Source of the DNA: Chloroflexota bacterium
GTDB lineage: Bacteria; Chloroflexota; Anaerolineae; Aggregatilineales; Phototrophicaceae
NCBI GenBank assembly: GCA_016223085.1
Contig: JACRPS010000010.1
Span: 124,001-188,000 of the forward strand
DNA length: 64,000 nt
Reading direction: 5' to 3'
The notes beneath the pieces are model-generated. The model was given only the letters and a program-made list of their open reading frames with translations, made no database searches and was not told where the DNA came from. Positions 50,962 through 59,400 of the stretch are shown in pieces. The translations under genes were made by a program, and so were the position numbers. Position 1 is the stretch's first letter; each line of letters opens with the position of its first letter.

Positions 50962-53900
50962 ATGGCGTTACCGGCTGCCCAACCACATCCTCCTTTTCCC
51001 CGCGCTGCCGGTTTCGTTCAACGCGACCGGCTGCTGCGCGAACTGACGGCTGCGTTTGCCCATAAGATCACCCTCATCTGCGCGCCGCCGGGTTATGGCA
51101 AAACGACGCTGGTGGTGGACTTCACCAGGCAGTCGCAGCGCCCCTATGCCTGGCACACCATCGAGGAGCGCCAGCGTGATCTGCCCAACCTGTTTGCGCA
51201 GAGCCTGACGGCGTTAGAGCAGGTCGCCCCTGGCATCGGTCAGTTTCGCGCGCTGTCCGGTTATACCCCGCGCGAACTGGCGGCGGTCGTAACCAACTAC
51301 CTGCGGGATACCGTTCGGGAGCCGTTTATCTACGTCCTCGATGACGTCCATTATCTGACCGGATCGCCGGCGGCGGAAGCATGGCTACAGGCATTGGTCG
51401 CGCTGCTGCCACTGAACTGCCATTTGATCCTCATCAGTCGGGCGCTGCCGAACCTGCCGATCACCGAGATGGTGGCCCGGCGCGAAGTCACCGCCATCGG
51501 CGAACAACAGCTCCGCTTCACGCCGGACGAAATCGCCAGCCTGGCCGACCTGTTTGGCAGCCAACTACCGCCACAGCGGCTGAACGAATTGTACCAGTCA
51601 CTGGAGGGTTGGCCGGCAGGGACGGTGCTGGCATTCCAGCCGCTGCCACCGGAGATCGAGCAGGTGGCGCTGAATGGCGGCAAAGGGCCGGAGGCATTGT
51701 TTGATGCCCTGGCGACAGGCGTGGTGCAGGTGCAGTCGCCCACGTTGCGCAACTTCCTGCTGGAATCGTCTACGCTGTCGCACATCACGCCCGAACTGTG
51801 CGAAAGCGTGCTGGAAATTCCCAACAGCGCCGACCGCTTTGCCGAAGCCCTCAGCCAGCACACGTTTCTGACGCAGGTTCCGGGCGGCGTGATCTATCAC
51901 CGGCTGTTCCGGCAGTTTTTACAGCGGCAACTGTCGTCACAAAACCCGGGCCGGTTCACCTCGCTGCACCTGAAGGCGGCCTGGTGGTTTGAGCAGAACG
52001 ACCAGATCGAAGACGCAGTAGACCACTACATCAGCGCCGGGCAGCACGGGCTGGCGATTGTTCTGTGCGAACGGGTGGCGTCGGCATATTACGCGCAGGG
52101 CAAGGTGGAAACGCTCCTCGGCTGGAAGGAATACTTCGAGCACATGCCGGTGGAGGCGCCGAAGTTGTTTCTGATGTGCGCCAAAATCCACACCGACCGT
52201 TATGATTATGAAACGGCGGCAACGGAACTGCATTATGCCGAACAGGGCTTCGCCGCGCAGAATGACCCCATGGGACTGGCGGAAGTTCAGTTGCAGGAAG
52301 CGCGGTGCAGCCTGCAAAGCGGTAATTACGAACGCGCAGTTCAACTATCGAACGAACTGCTGCAATCGTGGGACGAGGAAGACCGGATCCGGGGCCGAGC
52401 GCTGCGGACGTTGGGCTTTGCCCGGATGCGGTTGGGGGAGATTCATTCGGCTATCGCTGACCTGGAAGCGGCAGTGCCGCTGTACCGGGATGATGGGGAC
52501 GTTCATGCCCTGTCGCAGTTGCTGCAGGACATGGTGCTGGTCTATGCCCAGGCCGGTCGGTTTGAGGAAGTCAGCGCCTGTTTGCAGGAAGTGGTGGCGC
52601 TGCGCCGGTCGCTCGGCAGCCCCGGCGCGCTGGCGCTGGCACTAAACAACCTCGGCTATTTTTACCATCGCTGTGGTGAATACCAGCACGCCATCCAGAC
52701 ATTTAGCGAAGGACTGAGCATTATCGCCCAGGTGTCCAATAAACGCGCCGAAGGCCATTTGTTGTGGAGTCTGGGCGATGTCAAGCGCGATCTGGGTGCA
52801 TTTGACGAGGCGCTGGGCTTCTATCACAAGGCTCTAGAATACATCGGCGTGAGCGAACCGCCGGTGCGCTGCGGGATTCTCACGTCGCTGTCCACCCTGC
52901 GGCGTTGGGAAGGGCAGCCGGACGAGGCGGTGGCGCTGGCAGCGGAAGCGGTGGCGCTGGCCGACCAGCACAAGCTGGGGCTGGAAGGGCTGCTGGCGCG
53001 GACGGCGGTGGGCGCGGCGCGGGCGCAGGCCGGGGATGCACTGCTAGCGTTGGAGCAGTTGACCGGCATCACCGAGGAACTACGCCGGCAGAACTCGCCG
53101 TTTGAAACGTTGCAGGCGTTAGGCTGCTGCCTGCAAGTGGCGATTTATGCCAGTGACCAGGCCACCGCGTCCGAAATTCTCCAGTTGGGTCTGCAGATCG
53201 CGCGCGGGGTGAACACCGCGCAGCCGCTGGCAGCAGAAATCGCCAATTCGCCGGTGCTGGAGGCGTTTGTCAGGACGAATACCAAATGGCTGGCGTCGCT
53301 GCGTGGCGATTTCGACCGGCTGTATACCGCCCAGAACAAAAATCCGGCGCCCGCACCTGCTACCAGTCAGCTATTCCGGCAGACAACCTACAGCCTGCGG
53401 GTATGGACGCTGGGTCAGGAGCGCATCGAACGCGACGGCAAGCAGGTGTTGCCATCCGAGTGGCGGGCGGCGACAGCCAGGGAACTGTTTTTGTACCTGC
53501 TGCTGATCGGCCCGGCCAGCCGCGAGGAACTCAGCCTGTTGTTCTGGCCAGATAATTCATCGCGCCAGGTGCGGAACAATTTCCATACCACGCTGTATCG
53601 CGCTCGACAAGCGCTGGGGGAAAACGTTATTATTCTGGACGATGATCGCTACTGCATCAATCCTGACGTGGCACTGTGGTGCGATGTTCATGACATGCAG
53701 AAACTGATCCAGCAGGCGCAACTCCTATCGGCCCGTGACGCCCGCACCGAAGACATGTGGCACAAGGCGGTGCGCCTGTACAAAGGGGAATTCCTGCCCT
53801 CCATACTGTCGAACTGGGCGGCATTCCAGCGCGAAAAATGGCAGGAGACGTACATCGAAGCCCTGATCGGGGCAGCGAACTGCTCACGAGCACGGGGAAA

Positions 53901-54114
53901 TTTACAGGAGTCGCTGTCGTTGTTAAAGCAGGCTGTTCATGTCAATCCCTATCGTGAAGATATCTACCGGGCGATTATGCAGTGTTACGCTGATCTGGGC
54001 GAACGGCAGGAAGTACTCGCCTGTTACCAGAATCTGGAGCGCCTGTTCCGTGAGGAACTGGGCATCAAGCCGTCCCAGGAGACTATCGCGCTGGTGGAAC
54101 GCCTGCTGCGCTGA
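50962..54114 (+). CDS. MalT-like STAND ATPase regulator with TPR and BTAD output domain
   Basis: About 1050 residues. Order: NTPase with Walker A APPGYGKTTL (41-50) and Walker B FIYVLDDVHYL (near 120), a MalT-type winged/helical region, a superhelix of TPR repeats (about 330-790), then a winged-helix module (TYSLRVWTLGQERIERDGKQV; SREELSLLFWPD) and a bacterial transcriptional activation domain (BTAD, about 915-1050). Such proteins bind an inducer, oligomerise in the presence of ATP and activate transcription. ATG 50962 lies nine bases after GAGGG; TTG 50953 is a poorer choice. A strong terminator follows, then genes for a small peptide and a helical protein, its likely targets. Confidence 0.88.
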   Translation: MALPAAQPHPPFPRAAGFVQRDRLLRELTAAFAHKITLICAPPGYGKTTLVVDFTRQSQRPYAWHTIEERQRDLPNLFAQSLTALEQVAPGIGQFRALSGYTPRELAAVVTNYLRDTVREPFIYVLDDVHYLTGSPAAEAWLQALVALLPLNCHLILISRALPNLPITEMVARREVTAIGEQQLRFTPDEIASLADLFGSQLPPQRLNELYQSLEGWPAGTVLAFQPLPPEIEQVALNGGKGPEALFDALATGVVQVQSPTLRNFLLESSTLSHITPELCESVLEIPNSADRFAEALSQHTFLTQVPGGVIYHRLFRQFLQRQLSSQNPGRFTSLHLKAAWWFEQNDQIEDAVDHYISAGQHGLAIVLCERVASAYYAQGKVETLLGWKEYFEHMPVEAPKLFLMCAKIHTDRYDYETAATELHYAEQGFAAQNDPMGLAEVQLQEARCSLQSGNYERAVQLSNELLQSWDEEDRIRGRALRTLGFARMRLGEIHSAIADLEAAVPLYRDDGDVHALSQLLQDMVLVYAQAGRFEEVSACLQEVVALRRSLGSPGALALALNNLGYFYHRCGEYQHAIQTFSEGLSIIAQVSNKRAEGHLLWSLGDVKRDLGAFDEALGFYHKALEYIGVSEPPVRCGILTSLSTLRRWEGQPDEAVALAAEAVALADQHKLGLEGLLARTAVGAARAQAGDALLALEQLTGITEELRRQNSPFETLQALGCCLQVAIYASDQATASEILQLGLQIARGVNTAQPLAAEIANSPVLEAFVRTNTKWLASLRGDFDRLYTAQNKNPAPAPATSQLFRQTTYSLRVWTLGQERIERDGKQVLPSEWRAATARELFLYLLLIGPASREELSLLFWPDNSSRQVRNNFHTTLYRARQALGENVIILDDDRYCINPDVALWCDVHDMQKLIQQAQLLSARDARTEDMWHKAVRLYKGEFLPSILSNWAAFQREKWQETYIEALIGAANCSRARGNLQESLSLLKQAVHVNPYREDIYRAIMQCYADLGERQEVLACYQNLERLFREELGIKPSQETIALVERLLR

Positions 54115-54149
54115 AACAGTTGCTGCTGTTCAAATAGCTGTTTGCCGTG

Positions 54150-54174
54150 ACCGCCGCAAGGCGGTTTTTATTTT
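54150..54174 (+). terminator. rho-independent terminator
   Basis: Stem ACCGCC (54150-54155) / GGCGGT (54160-54165) with loop GCAA, followed by TTTTTATTTT. It lies 36 bases past the BTAD regulator stop. Confidence 0.92.
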
Positions 54175-54257
54175 CTAACCTACCTGGTCAGCAGTTCGTT
54201 GAGTCGGCTGCGCTATGGTAGTGCAAAACAAGACAGGACATGAAAAGAGGACACCTC

Positions 54258-54416
54258 ATGAAACAGCAACTTATTTCAATCGCTGCCTGGATTAATGCCG
54301 ATCCCCGCCGTTTCCGTTTCCTGATGCTGTCGGTGACCAGCGCCCTGACGCTGCTTGCTGTGGCTGCACCAGACGCGGTTACAGTAGCCGGATGGGCCGC
54401 CGGCGGCAGCGACTAA
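54258..54416 (+). CDS. 52-residue membrane or secreted peptide
   Basis: A short open frame with the strong ribosome site AGAGG seven bases before the ATG. It encodes a basic, cytosol-type N terminus (MKQQLISIAAWINADPRRFR), a hydrophobic helix (about 21-37), and a small, Gly/Ala-rich tail ending AGWAAGGSD. LAVAAP contains an AxA-like signal peptidase site, so a peptide of about 16 residues could be released. The pattern would suit a signalling or modified peptide, but no family is recognised. It lies between the terminator of the BTAD regulator and a 100-residue protein gene 25 bases downstream. Confidence 0.6.
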   Translation: MKQQLISIAAWINADPRRFRFLMLSVTSALTLLAVAAPDAVTVAGWAAGGSD

Positions 54417-54441
54417 TTCGGTTGGTAGAAGGGACAACCTC

Positions 54442-54744
54442 GTGACTGCGATACATGCCAACGTAATTACGGACGTTTCGCCCTGGCCGCATGGCAAAGG
54501 CTTTAGCGGCGGTAGTACGTGGTGGCAGCATGTTCTCAGCCAGGATGAACGCCAACGCCTCGACCATCTGATGGGGGTGGCGCTGCTGGATACCGACATT
54601 TGCAAACGCCTTCTGGGCGGCAAGGACGACTCGCTGTTCTCAGCGTTTGGTCTGTCGGAAGAAACCCGCCAGCAGTTGCGTTCGGTCCAGGCCACGACAC
54701 TGGTTGATCTGGCGCGCGCCATCACCTGCGGCGCGGGCGACTAG
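54442..54744 (+). CDS. small helical protein, LigA/Os1348-like C-terminal region
   Basis: 100 residues, GTG start with AAGGGA eight bases upstream. The C-terminal two thirds (about 35-95) read DERQRLDHLMGVALLDTDIC...RLLGGKDDSLFSAFGLSEETRQQL, a helical pattern resembling the LigA-like/Os1348 NHLP group of small proteins, some of which act as precursors of modified peptides. That similarity is from memory of the pattern and needs a profile search. Two Cys are present. No modification enzyme or transporter is adjacent. It is paired with the 52-residue peptide gene upstream. Confidence 0.6.
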   Translation: MTAIHANVITDVSPWPHGKGFSGGSTWWQHVLSQDERQRLDHLMGVALLDTDICKRLLGGKDDSLFSAFGLSEETRQQLRSVQATTLVDLARAITCGAGD

Positions 54745-54812
54745 TGTCTCCAGTCGGTCAACACGATGATTAGGTCAGGACGAATGGAAAGCCATGTTAG
54801 CAGTAAAGCAGG

Positions 54813-54837
54813 GCCCGGCCCCTAAGACCGGGCTTTT
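54813..54837 (+). terminator. terminator-like hairpin before a receiver gene
   Basis: Stem GCCCGG (54813-54818) / CCGGGC (54828-54833), nine-base loop, then TTTT (54834-54837). It may end the small-gene transcript or act as a leader attenuator of the receiver gene at 54860. Confidence 0.6.
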
Positions 54838-54859
54838 CCTGTCACAAGGGGGTGAATGC

Positions 54860-55279
54860 GTGAATATGATGATTATGGCCGTTGACGATGAAGCGAATAT
54901 GCTCCATCTCATCGAGCTGGTTCTAAAGCGGCTGCGGTGCACGGTCGTGAAAGTCAGCAACCCACTGGACGCGACTCAACTGCTGACATCCGTGACCCCC
55001 GACCTGTTTGTGCTGGACGTGATGATGCCCCAGATGAACGGAATCGAACTGTGCCAGTACATCCGCTCGCTGCCGGAGACCACGCGCACGCCGATCATCA
55101 TGCTGTCTGCTCACTACAGCCGGGAAGCCGTCGCCAGAGCCTTACAGGCTGGTGCTGATGTGTATTTGCCCAAGACGGCTCTACACAGTGAACTGGTCCC
55201 CCAGGTGCGAACGCTGCTGAATCTGCCGGCGATGCCCAGCAACGGCTACACCAGCGACAGCGCTAGGCTGCTTTACTGA
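54860..55279 (+). CDS. stand-alone receiver (CheY-like) protein
   Basis: 139 residues, a single receiver domain: AVDDEAN acidic pair, phospho-acceptor Asp in FVLDVMMPQMNG, the switch Ser in MLSAHYS and the Lys in YLPKTAL (Pro after Lys is replaced by Thr). There is no output domain, so it acts by protein interaction or in a phosphorelay. GTG 54860 with GGGGGT upstream is the best start. The 3-prime end overlaps that of the convergent receiver gene by 17 bases. Confidence 0.82.
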   Translation: MNMMIMAVDDEANMLHLIELVLKRLRCTVVKVSNPLDATQLLTSVTPDLFVLDVMMPQMNGIELCQYIRSLPETTRTPIIMLSAHYSREAVARALQAGADVYLPKTALHSELVPQVRTLLNLPAMPSNGYTSDSARLLY

Positions 55280-55634
55280 TCGCGCGCCGGGCCGCCTCCA
55301 TAAACTGCCGCGCCGTGAATGGCCGGGGCAGATAAACGGCACCTTCGTTTTCGACGATTTCGATCACCTCGGCGCTGGTATGCACGCTGGTAATCAGCAC
55401 GGGGATATATGGATAGGTCTGCCGCAGCTTTTGCAGCAGGGTAATGCCATCCATCCGCGGCATTTGAATATCGCTCACCACCAGCACGAAGTCAGTATCC
55501 TTGCCCAGTACCGCCAGCACCTGCAAACCATCCTCGACCACAACCGTTTCAAACCCATTATGGCAAAAAATATCCGCCATGAGCGACCGGAGAATTTTCT
55601 CGTCGTCGGCAATCAACACCCGTTGCAGGGCCAT
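55263..55634 (-). CDS. stand-alone receiver protein with Lys-to-Arg change
   Basis: 123 residues. The acidic pair (IADDEK) and phospho-acceptor (VVSDIQMPRMDG) are present, but the invariant Lys of the KPF motif is Arg (YLPRPFTARQF), which in other receivers alters activation. No output domain. ATG 55634 with GGGAA upstream is preferred to an earlier in-frame codon. It converges with the receiver gene at 54860 and overlaps it by 17 bases tail to tail. Confidence 0.8.
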   Translation of the reverse strand: MALQRVLIADDEKILRSLMADIFCHNGFETVVVEDGLQVLAVLGKDTDFVLVVSDIQMPRMDGITLLQKLRQTYPYIPVLITSVHTSAEVIEIVENEGAVYLPRPFTARQFMEAARRAISKAA

Positions 55635-55816
55635 AAGGTTCCCGTGTTTATCGTACCTGATTAGCGGGACAGCCATGTTCTTATTGAATATCTATTGTAC
55701 GCGCCATTACGTTTCCAGAAAAATTAAAGATGCCCGCCCTTTGTGAAACGGTGGACAAGCGTAGGGAAACATCGCTCGCTGGAGCGTAAATGGTTTGTTG
55801 GTCATTCCGCCAGAGC

Positions 55817-55839
55817 GGTATACAATCTTAAGTATAACC
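55817..55839 (+). promoter_or_regulatory. inverted repeat / promoter region of the FGGY kinase operon
   Basis: GGTATAC (55817-55823) and GTATAACC (55832-55839) form a dyad with one bulge around AATCTTAA; TTGTTG (55795-55800) and TATACA (55819-55824), 18 bases apart, could be a weak promoter overlapped by the dyad. This is the only such signal in the 240-base divergent gap. Confidence 0.35.
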
Positions 55840-55874
55840 ATTTCAGGGGGACAACTCCACAAGCAGGAAAAATG

Positions 55875-57308
55875 ATGACGAGCGAACCGCTGCTCTGCGG
55901 CCTTGACGTGGGCACCACCAATATCAAGGCGCTAATTTTTACGCCGGATGGACAGGTGGCTGCGCAGGCCAGCCGGCCCACGCCGGCCCATGTGCCGCAG
56001 CCCGGCCATGCCCATTACGAACCGGAAGAACTGTGGCAGACCACCGTCACCGCGCTGCGCCAGGCCACCGCGCAGGTGGATACGCGACGGATTGTGTCGG
56101 TTGCGGTTGCCAGCATGGGCGAGGCGGGTGTGCCGCTGGACAGCGATAACCGGGCGCTGTATCCCGCGATTGCCTGGTTCGACCCGCGTACGCAGCCGCA
56201 GGCGGCCTGGCTGGAGCAGCATATCGGCAAAGACCGGCTGTTCCAGATCACCGGGCTGTCGCTGCAACCGATCTTTGGCCTGTGCAAGCTGCTGTGGCTG
56301 AAGCAGAACGAGCCGGATGTGTTCAACCGGACGGTGCGCTGGCTGAACACGGCGGAATATATCGCCTTCCGCTTAAGCGGCGAGCAGGCGACGGATTATT
56401 CGCTGGCGTCGCGTACGCTGGCACTGGACATTGCGCGGCGGCAGTGGGCCGACGATATCCTGCGCGAGGCTGGCATCCGGCATAATCCCTACGCGCCGCT
56501 GGTGCCCAGCGGCACGCCCATCGGCCACGTGACGGCGGAAGCATCCGCCGCTACCGGGCTGCCAACCACAACGCTGGTAGCGGCAGGCGGGCATGACCAC
56601 GTCTGTGGCTCTCTGGCGGCAGGTGTAACCGCGCCAGGCGTGGCGCTTAATTCGCTCGGCACCGCGGAAACGATGTTCCTGACGCTGGACAAACCGCTGA
56701 CTGACTCCCGGCTGGGGCACGAAGGATTCACGCAGGGGGCGCACGTCATCTCCGGGCTGTATTACGTGTTTGGCTCGATGTACACCTCCGGCGGCTGTGT
56801 CGAGTGGTTCCGGTCGGCGCTGGCCGACAACCGTGATTACAGCAGCCTGATCGCCGAAGCGGAAGCGGTGCCGCCGGGCAGCCAGGGGGTATGTTTCCGG
56901 CCGCATTTGCAGCTTGCCAGTTCGCCCTATGATGACCCATTGGCGCGGGAGGCGCTGCTGGCCTATGACGAAGTGCCGGAACTGCGGACGATCATCGCCA
57001 TCGGCGGCGTGACGCGCAACGCGCTGTGGATGCGGATTAAGGCGACGGTGCTGAAGCGACCGCTGGAACTGATGCAGGTGAGCGATGCCGTCAGCCTGGG
57101 GGCAGCGATTCTCGGCGGGTTGGGGGCGGGCGTGTATGCTGATGTGCCGGCGGCGCTGGCATCGCTCCGGCCCGAAACCAAACGGGTCGAGCCGGTCGTT
57201 GAACAGGTGGGACATTACGACCAGATTTATCGCCGCGTGTATTCACACCTGTACCCGGCGCTGCGCCCGCTGCATCACGAACTGCAACACATCAAACAGG
57301 GGGATTAG
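55875..57308 (+). CDS. FGGY-family carbohydrate kinase, possibly internally deleted
   Basis: 477 residues. The N-terminal actin-fold domain is normal (GLDVGTTNIKALIFTPDG; AVASMGEAGVPLD; AIAWFDPRTQ), as is the glycine-rich segment AAGGHDHVCGSL. In the C domain, CFRPHLQLASSPYDDP is followed almost directly by LAREALLAYDEVPELRTIIAIGGVTRNALWM. The FGGY signature 2 region that should lie between them (a GAF-x-GL block and the RAVLEG helix, about 30-40 residues) is absent although the frame continues. Activity is doubtful if this is real. Either of two adjacent ATG codons (55872, 55875) may be used; AGGA spacing favours the second. Confidence 0.85.
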   Translation: MTSEPLLCGLDVGTTNIKALIFTPDGQVAAQASRPTPAHVPQPGHAHYEPEELWQTTVTALRQATAQVDTRRIVSVAVASMGEAGVPLDSDNRALYPAIAWFDPRTQPQAAWLEQHIGKDRLFQITGLSLQPIFGLCKLLWLKQNEPDVFNRTVRWLNTAEYIAFRLSGEQATDYSLASRTLALDIARRQWADDILREAGIRHNPYAPLVPSGTPIGHVTAEASAATGLPTTTLVAAGGHDHVCGSLAAGVTAPGVALNSLGTAETMFLTLDKPLTDSRLGHEGFTQGAHVISGLYYVFGSMYTSGGCVEWFRSALADNRDYSSLIAEAEAVPPGSQGVCFRPHLQLASSPYDDPLAREALLAYDEVPELRTIIAIGGVTRNALWMRIKATVLKRPLELMQVSDAVSLGAAILGGLGAGVYADVPAALASLRPETKRVEPVVEQVGHYDQIYRRVYSHLYPALRPLHHELQHIKQGD

Positions 57309-57311
57309 ACC

Positions 57312-58340
57312 ATGCCACTGGTAAGCCAGCCGGAGCAGGTGGCCGCCATTTACACCCATGCCGCCGAACGCGGCCTGTGCCTCGCCAACTTTTGCACCGC
57401 AAACCGCTACACAACCGAATCGATTCTGCGTTCCGCTTATGAATTTGGCTGTGAACACGGCCTGAAGGATGTACCTGTCGTCGTATCGGTGACGGCCAAT
57501 TACCCGATTGAACCGCAGCTTGTCAGCTATACGTCCCTCAAAAACGCAGCGCTGGGGATGAAGGCACTGGTGAATGATGTGGCGCTGCTGGTCGCGCCGG
57601 ACAGCCCATATGCTGGGTTACAGGTGATGCTGCACCTCGATCACGGCCAGCCGGAGGCCGACGAAGGCCTGTTCGATTGGGCGGCAGATCGGTTTGCGAC
57701 GATCATGTACGATGCGTCCGCATGGCCGATGGCGCAAAATATCGCGATGACGCGCCGGTTTGTGGAACGGATGCGGGGGCGGGTGCTGGTTGAAGGCGCG
57801 GTGGCAGAGATCGCGCAGGCCGTTGACCACGCCGACGCGCCGCTGACCACGCCAGAGGACGCGGAACGTTTCTTCAACGAAACGGGCGTCTCCCTGATCG
57901 TGCCTGATCTGGGCACGGAACATCGTTCGACGGCGGTGGCGGCGCGGTATGATGGTGACCGGGCACGGGCAATACAGGCGCGGATTGGCAGCCGCATGGT
58001 GCTGCATGGCTCGTCCAGCCTGCCGGACTCGGATTTGGGACGGCTGCCGTCGGACGGGATTGTCAAGGTCAACGTGTGGACGGTGTTCGAGCGCATCGGC
58101 GGGCAGGCCGTCGCGCGCGATGTTTTGCAGGAACTGCCGCGTATCCTGCCGGTGGACGAACTGCGGGCGCTGTACAAAGCTGGCGTGATCGGCAGGCAGG
58201 TGCTGGAGGCCGCCAGCGGGACGCCGCAACTGGACAGCCTGCGCGAAGAACGCCGCCGCGATGTGTGGCAGGCGGCAGTCGTGGCGCGGATGAAATTCTT
58301 CTTGGAACAGTATGGATATGGAAACTGGACGCCGGTTTAA
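57312..58340 (+). CDS. class II (zinc) fructose/tagatose-bisphosphate aldolase family
   Basis: 342 residues. Class II aldolase motifs are present: MLHLDHGQ (catalytic Asp and zinc His), IMYDAS, GRVLVEGAVAEIAQ, MVLHGSSSLP (zinc His) and IVKVNVWTVFE. It cleaves a ketose (bis)phosphate into two trioses or related products. The gene starts three bases after the FGGY kinase, so the pair would phosphorylate and split one sugar; the exact sugar is not evident. A clear terminator follows. Confidence 0.9.
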   Translation: MPLVSQPEQVAAIYTHAAERGLCLANFCTANRYTTESILRSAYEFGCEHGLKDVPVVVSVTANYPIEPQLVSYTSLKNAALGMKALVNDVALLVAPDSPYAGLQVMLHLDHGQPEADEGLFDWAADRFATIMYDASAWPMAQNIAMTRRFVERMRGRVLVEGAVAEIAQAVDHADAPLTTPEDAERFFNETGVSLIVPDLGTEHRSTAVAARYDGDRARAIQARIGSRMVLHGSSSLPDSDLGRLPSDGIVKVNVWTVFERIGGQAVARDVLQELPRILPVDELRALYKAGVIGRQVLEAASGTPQLDSLREERRRDVWQAAVVARMKFFLEQYGYGNWTPV

Positions 58341-58361
58341 CCATAGCTCCGCATGAAATCG

Positions 58362-58386
58362 AACGCCCCAGACACCGGGGCGTTTT
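58362..58386 (+). terminator. rho-independent terminator
   Basis: Stem AACGCCCC (58362-58369) / GGGGCGTT (58377-58384) with a seven-base loop and a T run to 58386, 22 bases past the aldolase stop. Confidence 0.9.
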
Positions 58387-58401
58387 GATTCAATGGCTCT
58401 A

Positions 58402-58428
58402 TTGCCGGCTCGTTTTTCCCTCTACAAT
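58402..58428 (+). promoter_or_regulatory. probable promoter of the EamA exporter gene
   Basis: TTGCCG (58402-58407) and TACAAT (58423-58428) with a 15-base spacer, 35 bases before ATG 58463 and after the terminator. Confidence 0.4.
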
Positions 58429-58462
58429 GCGTAAGGATTATTCCAGAGCGAGAAAGACCAGC

Positions 58463-59347
58463 ATGTCAGAGTCTTCATGGGCAATCAGGATGAGCGCCGT
58501 TCGAGCACGGATGAACGGGGGTTGGATGCCACCCTGGGCGATGGTTGTCACGGCGGTGCTGTCGGTGCAGATGGGCGCGGCGCTGGCGAAGCAGTTGTTT
58601 GATGTGGCCGGCCCCAGCGGGGTGGTGTTCCTGCGGACTGCGCTGGGCGCGGCGATGTTTTATGCGCTGTGGCGTCCGCGGCTGTTTGGTCACAGCCAGA
58701 GAGCGTACCTCCAGATCGTCGTCTACGGCACGAATATCGCCCTAATGATGCTGACCTTTTACGCCGCCATCAGCCGGATACCGCTGGGTGTGGCCGTTGC
58801 CATTGCCTTTGCCGGGCCGCTGACGATCTCAGTGCTGGGTTCGCGCCGGGTGCAGGATTTAGTCTGGGTGCTGGCGGCGGGCGCGGGTATCGTGCTGCTA
58901 TCGCCGTTCAGCAGCGCCGCGCTCGACCCGGTTGGTATCGGGCTGGCGTTCATCGAAGCCGGACTGTGGGCCGGTTACATCCTGCTCACCCGCCGGATTA
59001 ACCGGGCGCTGGACGGCAATACCGCGCTGACGCTTTCAATGGGTGTCGCAGCGGTGGTGGCGCTGCCGTTTGGCATTGGCGGCGCGGTGCAGGTGCTGGC
59101 CGCCCCGGCGCTGGTTCTGGCCGCCTTGCTGGTGGCGCTGCTGTCCTCGGCGATTCCGTTCGGGCTGGAATTCCGGGCGCTCAAGGTGCTGCCGTCGCGC
59201 GTGTTCGGGCTGCTGGTCAGCCTGGAGCCGGTGATCGCCACCCTGATTGGTTTTGTCGTACTGCACGAAGCGCTGGGTCTGCGCGAAGGGATAGGTATCG
59301 CGCTGGTGACGCTGGCGGCGGTAGCAACGGCGCGGTCGGTAGCTTGA
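58463..59347 (+). CDS. EamA/DMT-family exporter (RhtA-like)
   Basis: 294 residues with ten membrane helices in two EamA repeats. The N-terminal repeat has VFLRTALGAAMFYALWRPRL and PLGVAVAIAFAGPLTISVLGSRR; the second ends SRVFGLLVSLEPVIATLIGFVVLHEAL. The spacing and residues resemble the threonine/homoserine exporter RhtA. It would export an amino acid or related metabolite. ATG 58463 follows an AGAAAG site; a long in-frame extension upstream overlaps the aldolase gene and is unlikely. It converges with the amylase gene. Confidence 0.88.
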   Translation: MSESSWAIRMSAVRARMNGGWMPPWAMVVTAVLSVQMGAALAKQLFDVAGPSGVVFLRTALGAAMFYALWRPRLFGHSQRAYLQIVVYGTNIALMMLTFYAAISRIPLGVAVAIAFAGPLTISVLGSRRVQDLVWVLAAGAGIVLLSPFSSAALDPVGIGLAFIEAGLWAGYILLTRRINRALDGNTALTLSMGVAAVVALPFGIGGAVQVLAAPALVLAALLVALLSSAIPFGLEFRALKVLPSRVFGLLVSLEPVIATLIGFVVLHEALGLREGIGIALVTLAAVATARSVA

Positions 59348-59371
59348 GTCTTCGGTCATAACGTTGTAAGA

Positions 59372-59389
59372 GCGGCCCTGGGTGGCCGC
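59372..59389. terminator. hairpin between convergent genes
   Basis: Perfect stem GCGGCC (59372-59377) / GGCCGC (59384-59389) with a six-base loop lies in the 53-base gap between the exporter and the amylase. There is no T run on either side, so it is at most a weak, possibly bidirectional terminator. Confidence 0.5.
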
Positions 59390-59400
59390 CCTGCGAATCG

